Source: UBA7446 sp049596455
Lineage (GTDB): Bacteria > Bacteroidota > Bacteroidia > Flavobacteriales > Flavobacteriaceae
DNA: 64,000 nt
NCBI GenBank assembly: GCA_049596455.1
Contig: JBMYLP010000002.1
Coordinates: forward strand, 1 to 64,000
Reading direction: 5' to 3'
Position numbers and translations under genes: made by a program
In this document: one piece after another, positions 26,445 to 35,536 of the stretch
Layout: each line of letters starts with the position of its first letter
Position numbering within the stretch: position 1 is the stretch's first letter
The notes under the pieces: model-generated
What the model was told of the DNA's origin: nothing
The model's database searches: none
What the model saw: only the letters and a program-made list of their open reading frames with translations

Positions 26445-27275
26445 ATGACGCTTAATCGATGGCTTTGGGTAGTGGCGCTTGTGTTTTCGCAGCTCACTAT
26501 TGCCCAGAAAACGCCTAACAACTCAAGCCTTCAGCAAATTACTCAGCCCCCCTCTTTTAACGATGCTTTTAAAGGAGGAGAATGGTTTAAATTCAGGATT
26601 CATTATGGAATTTTTAATGCGAGTTACGCCACCATTGAGGTCAATGAAACAATGTGGGAAGGCAAGCCTGTTTTTCACGCCAAAGGCATTGGCAGAACAA
26701 CAGGCTTGGCACGATGGTTTTTTAAAGTAGATGATTATTATGACTCCTATTTTACCAAAGATGGGGTCCGACCTTTGTTTTTTATTCGGAATATAAACGA
26801 GGGAGGCTATAAAAAACATGTTACTATTCGATTTGACCATGACAAAAACAAAGCATTTGTCGATGATAAGCTACAAAGCAAACAAGGCACATTTGACACA
26901 AGTTCTAACATTCAAGACCTTATATCGTGTTTTTATTATTTGCGAAATGAATTTGATATTTCCGCATTAAAAAAAGACGAGTTTACAGTTGTAAATCTAT
27001 TTTTTGACGAATCAAATTATGCCTTTAAATTCAAATTTTTAGGTGCTGAAACCATCAAAACGAAATTTGGTCGTGTAAGAACATTAAAGTTTAGACCTTA
27101 TGTACAGTCGGGGCGCGTGTTTCGCAGCAACGAAAGCATCACCCTTTGGGTAAGTAACGACAAAAATAAAATCCCCTTACGCTTACAGGCAGCTTTGCGC
27201 GTTGGTAGCATTACTGCCGATTTAGATGAATTTAAAGGACTTAAAAATCCATTTGAAATTGTTGTTGAAAACTAA
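26445..27275 (+). CDS. DUF3108 domain protein, exported
   Basis: Predicted periplasmic or outer-membrane-associated protein of 276 residues, starting with a signal peptide (to LTIAQK). The body reads as alternating beta strands; GEWFKFRIHYGIFNASYATIEV and the C-terminal SITLWVSNDKNKIPLRLQ are typical of DUF3108, a lipocalin-like or LolA-like half-barrel of unknown role. An in-frame ATG at 26421 would put eight extra residues before the signal peptide. The C-terminus overlaps the downstream M23 lipoprotein gene by about 50 bp or, with a later start there, 20 bp. Confidence 0.8.
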   Translation: MTLNRWLWVVALVFSQLTIAQKTPNNSSLQQITQPPSFNDAFKGGEWFKFRIHYGIFNASYATIEVNETMWEGKPVFHAKGIGRTTGLARWFFKVDDYYDSYFTKDGVRPLFFIRNINEGGYKKHVTIRFDHDKNKAFVDDKLQSKQGTFDTSSNIQDLISCFYYLRNEFDISALKKDEFTVVNLFFDESNYAFKFKFLGAETIKTKFGRVRTLKFRPYVQSGRVFRSNESITLWVSNDKNKIPLRLQAALRVGSITADLDEFKGLKNPFEIVVEN

Positions 27276-28503
27276 TCCATTTTTTGCACTTACCGCATTG
27301 GTATTGTTTGCTGCTTGTAGTGGTACAAATAAGAAATCCGCTGAAATTTCAATTCCAAAAGCGCCAGATGTTTTTGCTTTTGGATTTAAGCTCAACGACT
27401 TTGAAGTGGTTCAAGACACCGTTCGTAAAGGAGATACTTTTGCGGACATATTTTTGGAAAATGGCTTTACGTATCAGCAGATTTATAACATCAACAAGCG
27501 CACCAAGAAGCAGTATAACTTTAGAAAAATTCAGCCCAAAAAGCCCTACACATTTTTGTTTGCCAAAGACTCTGTTGCAAGCCCAGTAGCATTTGTTTAT
27601 CAGCCTTCCATGTTGGAGTATGTGGTAGTAAACTTGAAAGATTCCATTTTTGCAGAAAAACGAAAAAAAGAAGTAATACTGCGCACATTTGAGGCGCAAG
27701 GGGTGATTACAAGCTCGCTCTCAGAAACCTTGGAAGCGCAGCGCCTTAGCCCATTATTGGCATATGATTTGTCTGATATTTACGCTTGGAGTATTGACTT
27801 TTTTCGACTGGAAAAAGGAGACAGATTTAAAGTTGTTTATACCCAAAAATATGTAGATGACTCTATTTATGTGGGACTAAATCGCATTCATGCAGCATAT
27901 TTTGAACACCGTAAAAAACCGTACTATGCCATAGAATTTGAGTCAGACTCTGTACGTGGGATTACCGAATTTTTTGATGAAAACGGAAAGAATTTACGGC
28001 GTGCATTTTTACAAGCTCCCGTTCAGTTTTCCCGCATTTCTTCCCGATATAACAAACGCCGTCGTATCGCCTATTACGGCCGCACAAAACCACATTACGG
28101 AACCGATTTTGCGGCACCAGTAGGAACGCCTATCCGCGCTACGGCAAGCGGAACAGTTGTAGCAGCAAGTTATACGCGCAGCAACGGGAATTATGTTAAA
28201 ATTAGACACAATGGCACTTACAGCACGCAATATTTACACATGAAAAAGCGCGCTGTGCGCAAAGGGCAATACGTGAAACAAGGCGAGCTCATTGGAACGG
28301 TTGGCATGACGGGATATACCTCAGGACCGCACGTTTGTTATCGCTTTTGGAAAAACGGAAAACAAGTAGATCCGTTTAAACAAAAACTCCCCGAAGCCAA
28401 ACCCATTGACCAAAAATTAAAAGAAGCCTACATGGTTCATATGCAACCGCTTAAGGATGCGTTAGATTGTATCGAATTTCACAAAACACAAACAAAAAGC
28501 TAA
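27226..28503 (+). CDS. M23-family lipoprotein with HxC in place of HxH
   Basis: Predicted lipid-anchored peptidoglycan endopeptidase, 425 residues from ATG 27226; the lipobox is LFAAC with Cys31. A TTG at 27253 would give a more normal signal peptide (KLLLKTNPFF) and is a real alternative. A LysM/OapA-like N-terminal part precedes the LytM domain, where HYGTD (His290, Asp294) and LHM (His338) are intact. The last zinc-ligand motif reads GPHVC (His369, Cys371) where most M23 enzymes have HxH. Cysteine can bind zinc, so the enzyme may still be active. It overlaps the DUF3108 gene, and pgi starts 2 bp after it. Confidence 0.86.
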   Translation: MNLKDLKIHLKLLLKTNPFFALTALVLFAACSGTNKKSAEISIPKAPDVFAFGFKLNDFEVVQDTVRKGDTFADIFLENGFTYQQIYNINKRTKKQYNFRKIQPKKPYTFLFAKDSVASPVAFVYQPSMLEYVVVNLKDSIFAEKRKKEVILRTFEAQGVITSSLSETLEAQRLSPLLAYDLSDIYAWSIDFFRLEKGDRFKVVYTQKYVDDSIYVGLNRIHAAYFEHRKKPYYAIEFESDSVRGITEFFDENGKNLRRAFLQAPVQFSRISSRYNKRRRIAYYGRTKPHYGTDFAAPVGTPIRATASGTVVAASYTRSNGNYVKIRHNGTYSTQYLHMKKRAVRKGQYVKQGELIGTVGMTGYTSGPHVCYRFWKNGKQVDPFKQKLPEAKPIDQKLKEAYMVHMQPLKDALDCIEFHKTQTKS

Positions 28504-28505
28504 TT

Positions 28506-30149
28506 ATGTCATTTCCAAAAATAAACCCAACCACGACCAACAGCTGGAAATCCCTTACCGAACTTGCAGCGCATCGCAAAACGTTGCAAACATACTTTGC
28601 CAAAGATGATTCTAGAGCCGAGCAATTTTCAATTGTCTGGGAACAATTTTTTGTAGATTATTCCAAAAACCATATTGATAAAGACATAAAAGATGCGCTC
28701 ATAGGCTTGGCAAAAGCGTCAGGGTTAGAAGCCGCTCGCGCAGCATACTTTGGCGGAGCAACCATCAATCAAACAGAGGGACGCGCTGTGCTGCATACGG
28801 CACTAAGGGCAAAAGCAAACGCTGATATTCGTGTGGATGGCGAAAATGTGGTGCCAGAAGTGTATAAAGTTCGCGAGAAAATCCGAAGCTTTAGCCAATC
28901 GGTTATTGATGGAAGTCGAAAAAGCAGTTCAGGCGAAGCTTTTACAGATGTGGTTAACATCGGTATTGGCGGTTCAGATTTGGGCCCTGCCATGATTACT
29001 GAAGCCCTGACATATTATAAAAATCACCTCAATGCGCATTTTATGTCAAACGTTGATGGCGATCATGTCATGGAGGTGTTGAAAAAGGTAAACCCAGCTA
29101 CTACCCTTTTTGTAGTGGTATCCAAAACATTTACCACACAAGAAACCTTGTCGAACGCTACTACAGCAAAAAAATGGCTTGTTGACGCATTAGGCGAAGA
29201 TGCTGTTGCAGATCACTTTGTGGCGGTATCGACAAACCTTACGGCTATTGATGCGTTTGGCATTCAAGCCGAAAATGTATTCCCAATGAACGATTGGGTA
29301 GGTGGCCGTTTTTCGCTTTGGAGCGCTGTGGGACTATCTATTGCCTTGGCAGTTGGACCGAATCATTTTGAAGCCCTTTTGGAAGGCGCAAATGCTATGG
29401 ACGCCCATTTTGAAACGGCAAAAATGGAGGAAAACATTCCTGTGATACTTGCCTTGCTTACAGTTTGGTACACCTCCTTTTTGGGGGCGCAATCCGAGGC
29501 GGTGATTCCATACACGCAGTACCTTCATCGGTTGCCGGCCTACCTACAACAGGGTATTATGGAAAGTAATGGAAAGTCTGTTGATCGAAATGGAAAGTCG
29601 GTTTCCTACCAAACAGGCAATATTGTTTGGGGCGAGCCCGGTACCAACTCGCAACACGCCTTCTTCCAATTGATGCATCAAGGGACCAAATTAATTCCGG
29701 CACATTTTATTGGATTTGCGAAATCATTACACGACAATCAAGACCATCACGATAAGCTGATGGCAAACTTTTTTGCGCAAACCGAAGCCTTAATGAATGG
29801 TAAAACCGAAGCCCAAGTTCGAGAGGAGTTAACAGCAAAAGGATTATCGGGTGATGCGCTAGAGCAATTGGTGCCATTTAAGATATTTACTGGAAATAAA
29901 CCAACAACAACCTTGTTGATTGAAAAGTTAACTCCCAAAACGCTTGGCGCACTTGTAGCGATGTATGAGCACAAAATTTTTGTGGAAGGCGTAGTGTGGA
30001 ATATCTTTAGTTACGACCAATGGGGTGTGGAGCTAGGCAAGCAGTTGGCGAATGTTATTTTAAAAGAATTTGACATAGAAAACAGTGGTAACCACGACGC
30101 TTCCACAGCACAATTACTACGGCACTTCAAAAAGTTAAAGAAAAGTTAA
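28506..30149 (+). CDS. pgi: Glucose-6-phosphate isomerase
   Basis: Interconverts glucose-6-phosphate and fructose-6-phosphate. The 547-residue length and motifs match the large bacterial/eukaryotic PGI form: NIGIGGSDLGPAM, the sugar-phosphate loop SKTFTTQET, DWVGGRFSLWSAVG and the C-terminal signature FSYDQWGVELGK. The likely start is ATG 28506; a longer frame from 28467 overlaps the M23 gene and adds no family sequence. Possibly cotranscribed with the M23 gene, from which it is separated by 2 bp. It also supplies precursors for the nucleotide sugars made at the left of the window. Confidence 0.95.
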   Translation: MSFPKINPTTTNSWKSLTELAAHRKTLQTYFAKDDSRAEQFSIVWEQFFVDYSKNHIDKDIKDALIGLAKASGLEAARAAYFGGATINQTEGRAVLHTALRAKANADIRVDGENVVPEVYKVREKIRSFSQSVIDGSRKSSSGEAFTDVVNIGIGGSDLGPAMITEALTYYKNHLNAHFMSNVDGDHVMEVLKKVNPATTLFVVVSKTFTTQETLSNATTAKKWLVDALGEDAVADHFVAVSTNLTAIDAFGIQAENVFPMNDWVGGRFSLWSAVGLSIALAVGPNHFEALLEGANAMDAHFETAKMEENIPVILALLTVWYTSFLGAQSEAVIPYTQYLHRLPAYLQQGIMESNGKSVDRNGKSVSYQTGNIVWGEPGTNSQHAFFQLMHQGTKLIPAHFIGFAKSLHDNQDHHDKLMANFFAQTEALMNGKTEAQVREELTAKGLSGDALEQLVPFKIFTGNKPTTTLLIEKLTPKTLGALVAMYEHKIFVEGVVWNIFSYDQWGVELGKQLANVILKEFDIENSGNHDASTAQLLRHFKKLKKS

Positions 30150-30151
30150 AA

Positions 30152-30169
30152 TAGCTTAACACTAAGCTA
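30152..30169. repeat. Short perfect inverted repeat between pgi and TonB receptor gene
   Basis: TAGCTTA and TAAGCTA form a 7-bp stem with a 4-nt loop 2 bp after the pgi stop. No T-run follows, so it is a poor terminator. It could be an RNA 3'-end stabiliser or an operator for the receptor gene 55 bp downstream. I see no clear TAnnTTTG element in this gap; CATTTTTG at about 30191 is one mismatch away. Confidence 0.35.
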
Positions 30170-30223
30170 ACGTAGCTCCTCAGAATTGTTTTCATTTTTG
30201 CATAAATTATTTAAATATAAACA

Positions 30224-32593
30224 ATGAAAAAACTATTATCTATTGTTGTTGCTTTTGCATCAACACTTGTGTTTGCTCAGCAAACATCTGTAAACGACTC
30301 AATTGCTACAACTAGTCTTGATGAGGTTGTAGTTATGGGTGGTGTAATTGACCTTGCGGAAGACAGAAAAACACCTATTGCTGTTTCTAGAGTTGAAGCT
30401 GCTGATATTGAGCGCCTAGGCGGACAATTTGATTTAATTTCAACAATCAAAACCTCTCCATCTATTCACGTTCGAAATGGATCAGGGTTTGGTGATGCAT
30501 ATATGTATTTGCGTGGGTTTGACCAAACAAACACAGCGTTTCTTATCAACGGACAGCCTGTAAACTCGGCTGAGGATGGTAAAGTGTACTGGTCTAACTG
30601 GTCTGGTCTTATGGAAATTGCAGAATCAATTGAAGTACAAAGAGGTTTGGGTTCTTCAAAGCTTGCTATTTCATCTGTTGGTGGTACAGTAAACATTGTT
30701 ACCAAAACTGTAGATCAAAAAGCAGGAGGATTTGTTAAGTCAACACTTGGAACAAACAACTACTTCAAAAATTCAGCTTATATTTCAACTGGTCTTCAAG
30801 ATAACGGTTGGGCGTTTGCTGCATTATTTGGTCACTGGCAAGGAGATGGTATGACATATACATCAAAAGGTCAAGGACAGGTTTATTATTTCTCAATTGG
30901 ATATAAACCAAATGAGAACAATATTTTCAACATGTTTATCACAGGTGCACCACAATGGCACGGAGCTGGTGGTGGAGACACTATCCAACAATATTTAGAC
31001 CACGGAAGAACTTATGCAGAGTGGGGTGGTTACAGAAATGGCGATCTTTACCCTGGTGGAAGAAACTTCTACCACAAGCCTTTATACAACTTGTCATGGG
31101 ACTGGAGAATTAATAATACTTCAGACTTGTCAACTGTAGTTTATGGAACTAATGGTAGAGGAGGTTTCGCACTTCCAAGAGGAGATGTAGAATATGGTTC
31201 TGGTACACCAGGATGGATTGACTTTGATGCAACTATTGCTGACAATTTAGCCAATGAAAACAACTCTGATAACCAAGGAATTATTGCCGGGTCTATTAAT
31301 GGACACAACCAGTATGGTATTGTATCTAACTTTACTAAAGAGGTAAATGAAAACTTAACGTTCAATTTAGGTTTTGACCTTCGCACTTATAATGGTGTAC
31401 ACTGGTACAGTATTGTCGACAAATTAGGATTGAACACCTACAACAGAGATGGTGGTGCTTCTAAAACATATGGATACAACCCATGGGATGCATTAGACAT
31501 GCCAGGTAACGATGAAAGAGATGACTACGCAATTCGTTATGATTATGAAGAAGTAATCAACCTTGCATCTGTATTTGGTCAAGTTGAATATGCTAATGAT
31601 GAGTTTTCAGCATTTTTCCAAGGATCTGTTTCAAGCCAATCTCACGAAAAAGAAGACTTCTTTAACATTAATGCTAAAGCAGAAAAAATTACCAACAATG
31701 GTTTCAACGTAAAACTGGGTGGTTCGTATAATATCAGCGACAAAGCAAAGATTTATGCAAATACTGGTTTTTACTCACGTCAACCTTTCCACGATGACTT
31801 GTATGATAACATCAGAAGTTCTAATGCACTGAATACTGCTGCAGAAGATAATCAAGAAATCACAGGGATTGAATTAGGATATCAGTATGAAACAGAAAAC
31901 TTTAGATTAATTATCGACTTGTACTCAACTAAATGGGACAATCGTTTCTTAACGAGTACTACTTTTGACGCAAACAATATTGTTGTTTCTTACGACAAAT
32001 CTGATGCGATTTCTAGCTTACACAAGGGTATTGAAGTTCAATGGGCTTATAAGCCAACTAATGATATTTCATTAGACGGTTACGTTTCTCTTGGTGACTG
32101 GGAGTACACTTCAAATGTGATTACTCGTACTTTTGACGTTAATGATAGACTTCTTAGCTCAGGCGATATGAACTACCTAGATGGTGTTAAAACAGGAAAT
32201 GCTCCTCAAACTACACTAGGCGGTAACTTCAAGTATGCAATTACTGAAGATGTAAACTTTGCACTTACTGTAAACCATACTGCAAACATGTACGGTGAAG
32301 TAAACTTTGGAGACGCTATCTTTGATACTGCAGGAAATGCTGACAAGCTTCTTATGTTACCAGCTTATACGCTTGTAGATGCGTTTATCAACTTCAAAGT
32401 TCCTTTTGCGGATGACAAACTAGATGCTTCTTTAGGTGTTTTCAATATGTTTGATACGTTCTACTTTGAATTCTTAGATGGAAATAGACAAGCTACTCCA
32501 TCTGACAACACTTGGTACGGAATCAATACTTCAAACAATGTTGATCCTGGATATGGTAGAACATTCTCTTTAGGACTTAAATACAACTTTTAA
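30224..32593 (+). CDS. TonB-dependent outer-membrane receptor
   Basis: A 789-residue TonB-dependent transporter. The signal peptide ends at VFAQQ; a possible TonB-box region (SLDEVVVMGG) is followed by the plug (residues about 45-160, with NGSGFGDAYMYLRGF and INGQPVNSAEDG) and a long barrel ending in GLKYNF. Unlike the receptor at 14871 it has no carboxypeptidase-like N-terminal domain and no FRAP/NPNL motifs, so its ligand is different and not predictable. The codon choice (many ggt, act, tct, aac) looks smoother than in neighbours, which may reflect high expression; I did not compute this. It is a monocistronic gene closed by a strong terminator. Confidence 0.88.
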   Translation: MKKLLSIVVAFASTLVFAQQTSVNDSIATTSLDEVVVMGGVIDLAEDRKTPIAVSRVEAADIERLGGQFDLISTIKTSPSIHVRNGSGFGDAYMYLRGFDQTNTAFLINGQPVNSAEDGKVYWSNWSGLMEIAESIEVQRGLGSSKLAISSVGGTVNIVTKTVDQKAGGFVKSTLGTNNYFKNSAYISTGLQDNGWAFAALFGHWQGDGMTYTSKGQGQVYYFSIGYKPNENNIFNMFITGAPQWHGAGGGDTIQQYLDHGRTYAEWGGYRNGDLYPGGRNFYHKPLYNLSWDWRINNTSDLSTVVYGTNGRGGFALPRGDVEYGSGTPGWIDFDATIADNLANENNSDNQGIIAGSINGHNQYGIVSNFTKEVNENLTFNLGFDLRTYNGVHWYSIVDKLGLNTYNRDGGASKTYGYNPWDALDMPGNDERDDYAIRYDYEEVINLASVFGQVEYANDEFSAFFQGSVSSQSHEKEDFFNINAKAEKITNNGFNVKLGGSYNISDKAKIYANTGFYSRQPFHDDLYDNIRSSNALNTAAEDNQEITGIELGYQYETENFRLIIDLYSTKWDNRFLTSTTFDANNIVVSYDKSDAISSLHKGIEVQWAYKPTNDISLDGYVSLGDWEYTSNVITRTFDVNDRLLSSGDMNYLDGVKTGNAPQTTLGGNFKYAITEDVNFALTVNHTANMYGEVNFGDAIFDTAGNADKLLMLPAYTLVDAFINFKVPFADDKLDASLGVFNMFDTFYFEFLDGNRQATPSDNTWYGINTSNNVDPGYGRTFSLGLKYNF

Positions 32594-32622
32594 TTAAGTT
32601 CTATTAAAGTAACTTTTTGAAC

Positions 32623-32653
32623 AAAAACCCTCCGATTTCGGAGGGTTTTTTTA
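32623..32653 (+). terminator. Intrinsic terminator
   Basis: AAAAACCCTCCGA and CGGAGGGTTTTTT pair around a short TTT loop, followed by Ts. GC-rich stem flanked by A- and T-runs, so it can act in both directions, serving the TonB receptor gene (+) and the convergent recJ (-). Confidence 0.9.
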
Positions 32654-32670
32654 TGCCCAAAAACGTTAAA

Positions 32671-34365
32671 CTATAGCTCTTGAATATCCTTTAACCTAAG
32701 CTGCACGGAAACATTCCCTTGCCAATGATTTTCTTCTAAGGCATAGGCAATACGAAGTGGTTGTTTGCTTTTTAGCAACTCCATTTTTTTACCAAGCCCA
32801 AATCCAATGGCATCAATGGGTGAAGTGTTGCCTTGAACAAATCGTGCTTTTAGGTGGCTGCTATCTTTTCCAACTCGTTTAGCCGTTCCATTATCTACCA
32901 CACCTTCTGTATAAAACACCGGACTTCTGTTTTCTGGCCCAAAAGGCTCCATTTGTTTTAAAATACGGAGTAGTTTTGGTGTAATAGAACTAAACGGTAA
33001 TGCTACATCTACGTCCAAAACAGGCTCTTTTTGCGATGCTACAAGTGTGTTTTTCACATGGCTCTCAAATGCCGTTTTAAACGCGATATAATCACTTTCT
33101 TTTAACGTAACACCAGCAGCATATTTGTGGCCACCAAACTGAATAATATGTGCGCTACAAGCTTCTATGGCAGCATAGATGTCGTATCCTCGTACCGAAC
33201 GTGCGGATGCTGCCAATACGCCCTCGCTGGCTTGTGTAAACACTAAGGTTGGGCGATAGTATGTTTCAATAAGTCTTGACGCTACAATTCCAATTACACC
33301 TTTATGCCAGTCGGACGAAAAGACGACAGAAGCTGCGTTTTCCACCTCATTATTAACTTTAATTTGCGCCAAGGCTTGATGCGTAATTTCTTGCTCTACT
33401 TCTCTGCGAGAGGTATTAAATACTTCAATGGCTTCGGCAATATGCGCGGCTTCTTGTTCTGAATTCGACAACAATAACTCCACCGCATGTAGTCCGTGTT
33501 TCATACGCCCAGCAGCATTGATACGAGGCGCTGCCCCAAACACCACATCTGAGATATTTTGTCCTGTTGTCTTGTCTCGTAAAAGTGCTTTGAGCCCTGG
33601 TCTAGCAGCCACATTAAGTTGCTGCATCCCTAAAAAAGCCAAGGTGCGGTTTTCTTCTGTAATCGGGACAATATCTGCTGCAATAGCAACCACAACAAAA
33701 TCCAAGTATGGAATAAGTGTTTCTAATTTATTTCCCCGCTTTTGTACAATTCCCTGCATAAGCTTAAAGCCAACCCCACAACCACACAATTCTTTATATG
33801 GATAGGCACAATCACTACGTTTTGGGTCTAAAACAGCAAAGGCATTTGGGAGGATTTTTCCAGGGGTATGGTGGTCACAAATGATAAGGTCAATGCCCAG
33901 TGAGGCGGCATAAGCAGCTTGCTCAACCGCTTTTATACCACAGTCTAATGCTACAATGCAACTGATATTGGCGTCTTTTGCAGCATCAATGCCTTGTTTT
34001 GACAACCCATAGCCTTCAGCGTAACGGTCAGGGATATAAGGAGTTGCAGTTACCCCCTGATTACGCAAAAAGTGCGTAAGCATACTCACTGAGGTAGTGC
34101 CGTCAACGTCGTAATCGCCATATACCATGACAGGCTCTTTTTGGGCTATTGCCTGCTGCAAGCGTGCAACGGCCTTGTCCATATCTTGCATCAAAAATGG
34201 GTCATGAAGTTGCTCCAAATTTGGTCTAAAATAAGCTTTAGCTGCATCGTAGGAGTCAATTCCGCGCTGCGCCAAAAGTGTAGCAACAACCTCATCTATG
34301 CCTAAACAAGATTTCAGATGTGCCACAGCAGTTTTAGTAGGGGTAGATTTGAATTTCCAGCGCAT
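32671..34365 (-). CDS. recJ: Single-stranded-DNA-specific exonuclease RecJ
   Basis: 5'-3' exonuclease of recombination and mismatch repair. The 564-residue protein has the DHH phosphoesterase motifs: VMVYGDYDVDGTTS near residue 80, IVALDCGIKA, the DHH box in ICDHHTPG, and the DHHA1 C-terminal signature QFGGHKYAAGV followed by an OB fold with GPENRSPVF. Length and motif order are normal. It lies 1 bp downstream of the rsmI stop, so the two are in one unit. Confidence 0.94.
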   Translation of the reverse strand: MRWKFKSTPTKTAVAHLKSCLGIDEVVATLLAQRGIDSYDAAKAYFRPNLEQLHDPFLMQDMDKAVARLQQAIAQKEPVMVYGDYDVDGTTSVSMLTHFLRNQGVTATPYIPDRYAEGYGLSKQGIDAAKDANISCIVALDCGIKAVEQAAYAASLGIDLIICDHHTPGKILPNAFAVLDPKRSDCAYPYKELCGCGVGFKLMQGIVQKRGNKLETLIPYLDFVVVAIAADIVPITEENRTLAFLGMQQLNVAARPGLKALLRDKTTGQNISDVVFGAAPRINAAGRMKHGLHAVELLLSNSEQEAAHIAEAIEVFNTSRREVEQEITHQALAQIKVNNEVENAASVVFSSDWHKGVIGIVASRLIETYYRPTLVFTQASEGVLAASARSVRGYDIYAAIEACSAHIIQFGGHKYAAGVTLKESDYIAFKTAFESHVKNTLVASQKEPVLDVDVALPFSSITPKLLRILKQMEPFGPENRSPVFYTEGVVDNGTAKRVGKDSSHLKARFVQGNTSPIDAIGFGLGKKMELLKSKQPLRIAYALEENHWQGNVSVQLRLKDIQEL

Positions 34366-34366
34366 A

Positions 34367-35062
34367 TTACCCTCCTTCTACTACTATAACAAATTCGCCT
34401 TTTGGAGGCGTTTCCGTAAAATGGTGCAACACAGATGCGAGTGTTCCTCGAACTGTTTCTTCAAACTTTTTGGAAAGTTCTCTCGACACGCTTGCATTGC
34501 GTTGCTCACCAAGATGTTCGGCAAGCTGGGCAAGGGTTTTTACCAATCGGTGTGGGGATTCGTAAAACACGATTGTTCTTGACTCGCTTTCAAGGGTTTT
34601 TAGGCGTGTTAGCCGTCCTTTTTTTTGAGGTAAAAATCCTTCAAACACAAAACGTTCTGAGGGTAATCCGCTAAGGGTTAGCGCAGGGATAAGAGCGGTA
34701 GCACCTGGCAAGGCATGAACCGGAATATCTGCCGCTATACATGCCCGCACGAGCAAGAATCCAGGATCTGAAATCCCAGGGCTTCCTGCGTCAGAAACCA
34801 AAGCAATACAACTGCCCAAACCCAACTCCTCGATAATTTTTGGCACCGATTTGTGTTCGTTGTGCATGTGATATGAACGCATGGAAGTGTCAATTGCGTA
34901 GTGCTTTAGCAACTTCCCTGTAGTCCGAGTATCTTCAGCTAAAATCAAATCAACCTTACGCAACATTTCTACTGCCCTAAAGGTGATGTCACCCAAATTC
35001 CCAATAGGCGTTGGCACGAGCCAAAGCCCCCAAGAGGCATTATGTTCTATTGTTTGTTTCAC
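34367..35062 (-). CDS. rsmI: 16S rRNA (cytidine-1402-2'-O)-methyltransferase
   Basis: Tetrapyrrole-methylase-fold enzyme that 2'-O-methylates C1402 in the ribosomal P site, using S-adenosylmethionine. The 231-residue protein has LVPTPIGNLGDIT at the N-terminus, AEDTRTTGKLL, the SAM loop SDAGSPGISDPG, PGATALIPAL and FYESPHRL, all diagnostic for RsmI. It is shorter than the E. coli protein at the C-terminus, ending just after FVIVVEGG, a common form in Bacteroidota. Between an unknown gene and recJ on the minus strand. Confidence 0.93.
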   Translation of the reverse strand: MKQTIEHNASWGLWLVPTPIGNLGDITFRAVEMLRKVDLILAEDTRTTGKLLKHYAIDTSMRSYHMHNEHKSVPKIIEELGLGSCIALVSDAGSPGISDPGFLLVRACIAADIPVHALPGATALIPALTLSGLPSERFVFEGFLPQKKGRLTRLKTLESESRTIVFYESPHRLVKTLAQLAEHLGEQRNASVSRELSKKFEETVRGTLASVLHHFTETPPKGEFVIVVEGG

Positions 35063-35080
35063 TAGATTAATTAAAGAAAG

Positions 35081-35527
35081 CTATGTGCTAAATATTGTTT
35101 CAACGTGCTTTATGAACGCATCGCATTCTTTTTGTTTTTTACTCCAATCGTATTCGGGTTGAATTTGTTCTTCGATAAACTTTTTTGCCTCTTCAAGGGT
35201 TTCTTTTGAGTTTAACATTGACATTACCCGCTGATAATCGGTGCTGTTTCCTTCAAAAAGGTGTTCCACAAAATCTATAGAAATGGTTTCAAACTCAGCT
35301 TCTAAAACAGGGGATTGAAGGGCTTCTTCCAATGCGGTTACGGGGGCTTCACCAGCTGTCTTTTGGAGCTCTTCCTCAGTTGATTTTGGGGAAGTAAGTG
35401 CGGCTATGCGAACAGCTTTTGCGTGTATATCTGCAAGTTCCATGCGGTTCCTGCTGCGCAAAATTTCATGCGCAAGGCTCATCAAGTCTTGTTCGGGGTT
35501 GCTATGAATAACTTTTTTTTCCTTCAT
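35081..35527 (-). CDS. Unknown 148-residue protein
   Basis: I do not recognise the family. The protein is acidic and mostly helical, with no signal peptide or membrane helix; an N-terminal part (MSLAHEILRSRNRMELADIH) is followed by a low-complexity Glu-rich stretch and a C-terminal half with aromatic residues and EEQIQPEYDWSKK. It starts the minus-strand rsmI-recJ unit, with 18 bp to rsmI, and diverges from tdk across a 75-bp gap containing an inverted repeat. Gene-like codon use and spacing make a real gene likely. It is soluble; no function can be given. Confidence 0.7.
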   Translation of the reverse strand: MKEKKVIHSNPEQDLMSLAHEILRSRNRMELADIHAKAVRIAALTSPKSTEEELQKTAGEAPVTALEEALQSPVLEAEFETISIDFVEHLFEGNSTDYQRVMSMLNSKETLEEAKKFIEEQIQPEYDWSKKQKECDAFIKHVETIFST

Positions 35528-35536
35528 ACGTTTGGC

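Noticed and set aside
27226..27275. Frameshift between DUF3108 and the M23 gene
   Set aside because: Both proteins have complete, separate family structures and a signal peptide; a normal overlap explains it, possibly shortened if TTG 27253 is used.
33428..33805. Plus-strand 125-codon frame inside recJ
   Set aside because: Antisense to conserved DHH-family motifs; low-complexity Ser/Cys composition typical of shadow frames.
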